45,375 bases of DNA from Marixanthomonas spongiae (GTDB lineage Bacteria; Bacteroidota; Bacteroidia; Flavobacteriales; Flavobacteriaceae), in contig NZ_QEHR01000014.1 in assembly GCF_003095375.1 (NCBI RefSeq), positions 1-45,375 on the forward strand, read 5' to 3'. Shown here in pieces: positions 42,151-45,375 of this stretch; positions within the stretch are counted from its first letter, which is position 1; each line of letters begins with the position of its first letter. The position numbers and the translations under genes were made by a program. The notes below the pieces were generated by a model. The model was not told the DNA's origin and made no database searches. It saw nothing but the letters and a program-made list of their open reading frames with translations.

Positions 42151-42174
42151 AAAACTGTAAAGAAATAGGAATTT
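42151..42174 (-). promoter_or_regulatory. Response-regulator box, copy 1
   Basis: AAACTGTAAAGAA at 42152-42164 within a 24-bp conserved block that continues to GGAATTT. It ends 36 bp from the start codon at 42116 and directly abuts the histidine kinase stop codon, giving the PepSY-like gene its own control site. Confidence 0.65.
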
Positions 42175-43438
42175 AGAACGTTACTTTAAAATGCTGGATG
42201 TCTCTTTCATAAAAATAATGCAACCTATATCCATATTTTTCGGCAATGGCTTTTGAAATGGCCAATCCCAGACCGGTGGACGAACTGGAAGCATCTTTTT
42301 TATAAAACCTTGAAAACAACCTTTCGGTATCTAAGGTTTTTGCTTCTGAAATGTTCTGCACAGTTACCGAAGTCTTATCTATTTCAATTGAAACCTTTGT
42401 ACCGGGCTTTCCGTGCGACACCGCATTTTTAATAAGGTTTGTGAAAAGAACAATGGCCAAATCCATGTTTATATCAATAACCAAATGCGAATGTTCGCTC
42501 ACGTTGATCGCCATGTTTTTGTGGGCGGCAATGTCAGTAAAATCGGCAACGCACTTTTGTATCAGTTTAGGGATGCTCACGGGTTCTTGCGCCGTAAACT
42601 GGTTATTATCTATTTTTGAAAGCAACAACAACGATTTGTTTAAGCGGGTAAGACGTTCTAAATTCTCCAAGGCCGAAACCAGTTTTGCCGCCTGTTGTTC
42701 CTTTAGGTCGTTTTCTTCCAAAACCAACTCTATTCTATTTATGGTTATGGCGAGTGGCGTTTGCAGTTCGTGGGCGGCATTTTCAATAAATTGTTTTTGG
42801 TCGTTGTAACGTTGTTTCGATTTTTCGAGCAGTTTTTCCACTTGAGTGTTCAGCAGTGAAAATTCTTCTATATTGGTAGGTTGAAATTCAATGTTCCCGT
42901 CTTTTTCAATATTAAACGTCTTTAACTGTGCCATCAACCTGTAAAATGGCTTCCAAACGTTTCTTAAAAACACGTTGTTGAGTAATAAGATACTGAGCAA
43001 GAGTACGACATAGAGCACAATCAAGTAGATGAGGAGGTTGTGCAGTTGGTCGTCTTCTTCCACCATGGAAGTAACTATTTTTATTTTGTAGTATTCGTCA
43101 TCTTGTTTAAAAACACTCTCCAGCAAACGTACAGGCTCAAACTCTTCTTCGTTTTGCATATACATCAAGGTGTCGCGGTATTGGTCTTTAAAATTGTTGA
43201 TTTCTGAAAAAGGGACTTTTTTTATGGTATAGCCACTTTCGTTGAATTTGGGCTTGTCGAGAACAGCGGGGTTGTTGGCGGCATACTGCATGACCAACAT
43301 TTTCTGGTTTTCCAGGCCATCGTCCAAACTATCGTAAATCTCGTCGAACATGGCGTAATAAAACAACACGGCCCAGATGGAGATGAGCACCAACAGCAGG
43401 ATGGAAAAATAGGTGGTGGTGTAATTCAATAGTTTCAT
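42173..43438 (-). CDS. Two-component sensor histidine kinase
   Basis: A 421-residue membrane kinase. Transmembrane helix 1 (about 8-30) and helix 2 (about 134-155) flank a periplasmic sensor region of about 100 residues. A HAMP-like linker follows. The dimerisation/phospho-acceptor segment has H223 in ENAAHELQTPLA, and the HATPase domain has N-box LFTNLIKNAVSHG and G-box STGLGLAISKAIAEKYGY. It should phosphorylate the OmpR-type regulator encoded just upstream; the two genes overlap by 4 bp (ATGA). The signal is unknown; PepSY-like proteins from the same regulon are candidates for sensing partners. Confidence 0.92.
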   Translation of the reverse strand: MKLLNYTTTYFSILLLVLISIWAVLFYYAMFDEIYDSLDDGLENQKMLVMQYAANNPAVLDKPKFNESGYTIKKVPFSEINNFKDQYRDTLMYMQNEEEFEPVRLLESVFKQDDEYYKIKIVTSMVEEDDQLHNLLIYLIVLYVVLLLSILLLNNVFLRNVWKPFYRLMAQLKTFNIEKDGNIEFQPTNIEEFSLLNTQVEKLLEKSKQRYNDQKQFIENAAHELQTPLAITINRIELVLEENDLKEQQAAKLVSALENLERLTRLNKSLLLLSKIDNNQFTAQEPVSIPKLIQKCVADFTDIAAHKNMAINVSEHSHLVIDINMDLAIVLFTNLIKNAVSHGKPGTKVSIEIDKTSVTVQNISEAKTLDTERLFSRFYKKDASSSSTGLGLAISKAIAEKYGYRLHYFYERDIQHFKVTF

Positions 43439-44112
43439 ACCACTTCCAGTTTATAGCCCATTTCATACACCGATTTTATGGTAATATCCGCATTGTTAGT
43501 TTCCAGTTTTTTGCGCAGGTTTTTAATTTGCGAGTAAATAAAGTCGAAACTATCTGCCTGGTCTATGCGATCGCCCCAAACGTGTTCGGCCAACGCGGCC
43601 TTGCGCACCAATCTGTTTTTGTTTGAAACAAGGTACAACAGCACATCGAATTTTTTTCGGTTCAGGTCAATTTCAGTGGTGTCTATAGTTACTCGGCGGG
43701 TTTCGGGATTTACGGCCAGATTGCCCATTTCCACATCGCTTTTCCCTTCAAACTGGTTGCGGCGCACGATGGCCTTTATGCGTGCATTGAGCTCGGCCAT
43801 GTGGAACGGTTTGGGCAGGTAGTCGTCGGCACCCAGTTTCAACCCTTGCAGTTTATCGTCCAACGCGTCTTTTGCCGAAACGATAATGACCGAATCACGC
43901 AGGCCCAGTTTCTTTGTTTCTTTCAGTAGGTCGAGCCCGTTGCCATCGGGAAGGCCAATATCCAGCAAGATGCAATCGTAACTATAGACCCCAATTTTAT
44001 CGCGGGCCTGAACATAATTGCTGGCGGTTTCCACCACATACGCTTCTTTTTCTAACGATTCCTGTATATTCTCAAGCATATCCTGCTCGTCTTCCACAAT
44101 CAAAATTTTCAT
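43435..44112 (-). CDS. OmpR/PhoB-family response regulator
   Basis: 225 residues: a receiver domain with acidic pocket E8/D9 and phospho-acceptor D51 (CILLDIGLPDGNGL), plus a Lys in YLPKPF. A winged-helix DNA-binding domain follows (about 125-225; FDVLLYLVSNKNRLVRKAALAEHVWGD, then DFIYSQIKNLRKKL). It starts the operon with the histidine kinase. A copy of the AAACTGTAAAGAA box lies 33 bp upstream and another faces the divergent secreted PepSY-like gene, so it probably regulates both itself and its neighbours. Confidence 0.93.
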   Translation of the reverse strand: MKILIVEDEQDMLENIQESLEKEAYVVETASNYVQARDKIGVYSYDCILLDIGLPDGNGLDLLKETKKLGLRDSVIIVSAKDALDDKLQGLKLGADDYLPKPFHMAELNARIKAIVRRNQFEGKSDVEMGNLAVNPETRRVTIDTTEIDLNRKKFDVLLYLVSNKNRLVRKAALAEHVWGDRIDQADSFDFIYSQIKNLRKKLETNNADITIKSVYEMGYKLEVV

Positions 44113-44143
44113 TCCAGTTGAATTTACCGTTAAAAATACAGTT

Positions 44144-44167
44144 GAAACTGTAAAGAAGTGGGAATTT
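44144..44167 (-). promoter_or_regulatory. Response-regulator box, copy 2
   Basis: AAACTGTAAAGAA at 44145-44157 followed by GTGGGAATTT; 20 of 24 positions agree with copy 1. It lies 33 bp upstream of the response-regulator ATG (44112), oriented toward it as in copy 1. Confidence 0.65.
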
Positions 44168-44224
44168 CCGGCTATTTCTTTTCAGAAAAGATAGTGGAGG
44201 TTGCTTTCTTGGTATCATTTTTTT

Positions 44225-44248
44225 CCATTCCAAATTCTTTACAGTTTT
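44225..44248 (+). promoter_or_regulatory. Response-regulator box, copy 3 (inverted)
   Basis: TTCTTTACAGTTT at 44235-44247, preceded by ATTCC; the reverse complement matches copies 1 and 2 in the core and in GGAAT. It lies 40 bp upstream of the ATG at 44287. Copies 2 and 3 face apart in the same intergenic region. Confidence 0.65.
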
Positions 44249-44286
44249 AGGTAGTTCATTTGTACCAAACTTAAAAAAGAAAGATT

Positions 44287-44727
44287 ATGAAAATTTTAAA
44301 TTTAGTATTGGCTGCCTTGTTTGCAACCACAATCGCAACCGCACAGGATTTACAGCAAAGTGCCGTGCCCAGCACCTTGATCGCTAATTTCCAAAAAGAA
44401 TATCCTAACGCTACCGATGTGGAATGGGAAAAGGAAATGGACCATTACAAAGTGGAATTTGACGAAGGAAACTTTGAACACGAGATATGGTACTCCGCTT
44501 CTGGAGCCATGGTTAAAATGGAGCAGGACATCAGCAAGAACATGTTGCCTTCTGCCGTAACTAATGCTATTAAGAACAGCTACTCCAGCTACCGCATAGA
44601 CGATTGCGAAAAACTGACCGAAAACAACGAAACCACGTACAAAGTGGAATTGGAAAAATGGACAGATGAAAAGGAAGTTGTTTTTGACGAAGCCGGAACC
44701 GTGGTAAAAGAGTGGAACGATAACTAA
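44287..44727 (+). CDS. Secreted PepSY-like protein
   Basis: A 146-residue periplasmic protein with a signal peptide (1-19, ending ATAQ) and two PepSY-like repeats (VPSTLIANFQKEYPNATDVEWEKEMDHYKVEF and LPSAVTNAIKNSYSSYRIDDCEKLTENNETTYKVEL). It is related to the lipoprotein at 41676-42116. It is divergent from the response regulator and carries the shared box. PepSY-like proteins of this class are small soluble binding domains of unknown ligand; induction by the adjacent two-component system is inferred from the box. Confidence 0.88.
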   Translation: MKILNLVLAALFATTIATAQDLQQSAVPSTLIANFQKEYPNATDVEWEKEMDHYKVEFDEGNFEHEIWYSASGAMVKMEQDISKNMLPSAVTNAIKNSYSSYRIDDCEKLTENNETTYKVELEKWTDEKEVVFDEAGTVVKEWNDN

Positions 44728-44750
44728 AAAAACCACTTTTAGCAGCATTT

Positions 44751-44782
44751 AAAAACCTTACAGGAAAGCTGTGAGGTTTTTT
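44751..44782 (+). terminator. Terminator of the secreted PepSY-like gene
   Basis: AACCTTACAG (44754-44763) pairs with CTGTGAGGTT (44769-44778; one G-U pair) around a short loop, followed by T. Confidence 0.7.
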
Positions 44783-44853
44783 GTTATGGTTCGTTATAGT
44801 TTAACTTCTGAAATCTTAGTGGCGGGACGCTCACGCTTGCGGAATATAAAAAA

Positions 44854-44881
44854 CAAAAAAAGCCCTGATACGCAGGGCTTT
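44854..44881 (-). terminator. Terminator downstream of the tRNA-like sequence
   Basis: On the minus strand AGCCCTG and CAGGGCT form a stem followed by eight T. Confidence 0.7.
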
Positions 44882-44889
44882 CGAATCAG

Positions 44890-44970
44890 CTCCTCCAGCT
44901 GGACTCGAACCAGCGACACCCTGATTAATCCCGTAGCTACGGGACTCTAACCAACTGAGCTAATTTGCCC
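44890..44970 (-). pseudogene. Rearranged tRNA-Asn-like sequence
   Basis: Minus strand: a normal D-arm (TAGCTCAGTTGGTTAGAG) and a normal tRNA-Asn-like 3' half (TTAATCAGGGTGTCGCTGG, TTCGAGTCCAGC, then acceptor strand TGGAGGA). However, the 5' acceptor strand reads GGGCAAA and cannot pair with TGGAGGA. The 5' half of the anticodon arm is replaced by the perfect palindrome TCCCGTAGCTACGGGA. A functional cloverleaf is not possible. CTACGGG also occurs just before the 5' end (44965-44971 region), so the palindrome and a flanking repeat mark the rearrangement. Confidence 0.6.
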
Positions 44971-45287
44971 GTAGGTCGAAACCCCGGGTCGATCAATTTC
45001 TCGATCAATGTTCTGCTTTTTTGCTTCTTCAACCAACGCTCCAATGTCAAAGCCTCAACTCTGGTCTGCCCTACTTTAAATATGGCTTTGAGTTGCCAAG
45101 GCCTATGCTTGCTTGTAAAAGTTGTCTTATCCTGATGATTGTGGTTTTTGAAGCGTTCCCAAGGATCTTCGCTCGAACCGATGTAATAGATGTGCGATGT
45201 CTCCGAATAAAGAATATAAAGGGGATCAAGTCCAAAAGTTGGGTCTAAAGTGAAAAATAGTTTTCTTTGCGGATAAATATTTTCCAA
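44937..45287 (-). CDS. GIY-YIG nuclease-domain protein ending inside a tRNA-like sequence
   Basis: The GIY-YIG core is clear: LYILYSETSHIYYIGSSEDPWERFKNHN, then LKAIFKVGQTRVEALTLERWLKKQKSR, of the small UPF0213/URI-like type common in Bacteroidota. There is no in-frame ATG before the core; the first plausible start is the TTG at 45285-45287, and the frame stays open further upstream. The last ten residues (GKLAQLVRVP, stop) are translated from the tRNA-like D-arm, so the natural C-terminus has been replaced or extended by tRNA sequence. A DNA-cleaving role in mobility is inferred from the family and position. Confidence 0.75.
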   Translation of the reverse strand: MENIYPQRKLFFTLDPTFGLDPLYILYSETSHIYYIGSSEDPWERFKNHNHQDKTTFTSKHRPWQLKAIFKVGQTRVEALTLERWLKKQKSRTLIEKLIDPGFRPTGKLAQLVRVP

Positions 45288-45375
45288 TGAATAAAGAGAC
45301 TGATTTACCCCTGCTAAGCTTAATCCTTCCTGAAGGTTTACTAACTTACTTTACCATTGTTGGGTTTGATAAAAA

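Noticed and set aside
1-45375. CRISPR array, rRNA operon, tmRNA or known riboswitch
   Set aside because: I looked for regularly spaced repeats, rRNA-like stretches and conserved riboswitch cores and saw none.

Overview
The window looks like the chromosome of a marine-type Flavobacteriia (Bacteroidota). The DNA is AT-rich. Two secreted proteins carry type IX secretion (T9SS) sorting tails. There is a carboxypeptidase-regulatory/TonB-dependent receptor, a CcsB-CcsA fusion for cytochrome c assembly, a TPR regulator with a C-terminal helix-turn-helix, several ECF sigma factors, and Bacteroidota-style TAnnTTTG promoter elements. No species can be named from the sequence alone.

Layout. (1) 1-2390 is mobile-element debris: the left end of an IS256-family element running off the window, the tail of a tyrosine recombinase cut by it, a catalytic-domain-only tyrosine recombinase in an operon with two small sister genes, a repeat-rich control region, and an unknown gene (1806-2315). 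(2) 2400-8888 is one leftward run of envelope redox and metal genes: OB-fold protein, T9SS cupredoxin, DUF5777 barrel, c-type cytochrome lipoprotein, YceI, TonB receptor and PepSY membrane protein. (3) 9361-13427 holds a TPR-HTH regulator and a T9SS propeller protein, followed by a shrunken IS1182-like element (13456-14066). (4) 14132-16072 is a hydrolase / ECF sigma / membrane protein operon. (5) 16472-26291 holds two sister ECF sigma factors, a DUF4142 / cupredoxin / di-haem cytochrome operon, CcsBA, a DoxX-like/FolE operon and a flavin reductase. (6) 26501-33106 holds a PD40 propeller lipoprotein, a CPBP protease, a second flavin reductase with a PLP decarboxylase, and an M13 metallopeptidase with two compensating indels. 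(7) 33200-39793 is a second accessory block: the right end of an IS256-type element, a gene truncated by it that is a sister of 1806-2315, a protein with family-A DNA polymerase palm motifs, and a single-chain restriction-modification enzyme. It is bounded by tRNA-Arg(CCT). (8) 40090-44727 has visibly higher GC and looks like core genome: a two-component system with two PepSY-like proteins, a propeller protein and a TVP38 membrane protein. (9) The right edge has a GIY-YIG gene ending inside a rearranged tRNA-Asn-like sequence.

How the genes work together. The strongest new signal is a promoter word, TGTAACC or a close variant, then 16 bases, then ATC and an A-rich/GG tract. It occurs with identical spacing in front of seven transcription units between about 8.9 and 31 kb. 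These include both sister ECF sigma genes, the two cupredoxin/cytochrome operons, ccsBA, DoxX-folE and the reductase-decarboxylase operon. I infer a self-activating ECF regulon for extracytoplasmic electron-transfer proteins and their maturation. A second, independent regulon is marked by three copies of a 24-bp box containing AAACTGTAAAGAA, in front of the response-regulator gene and both PepSY-like genes, each 33-40 bp from the start codon.
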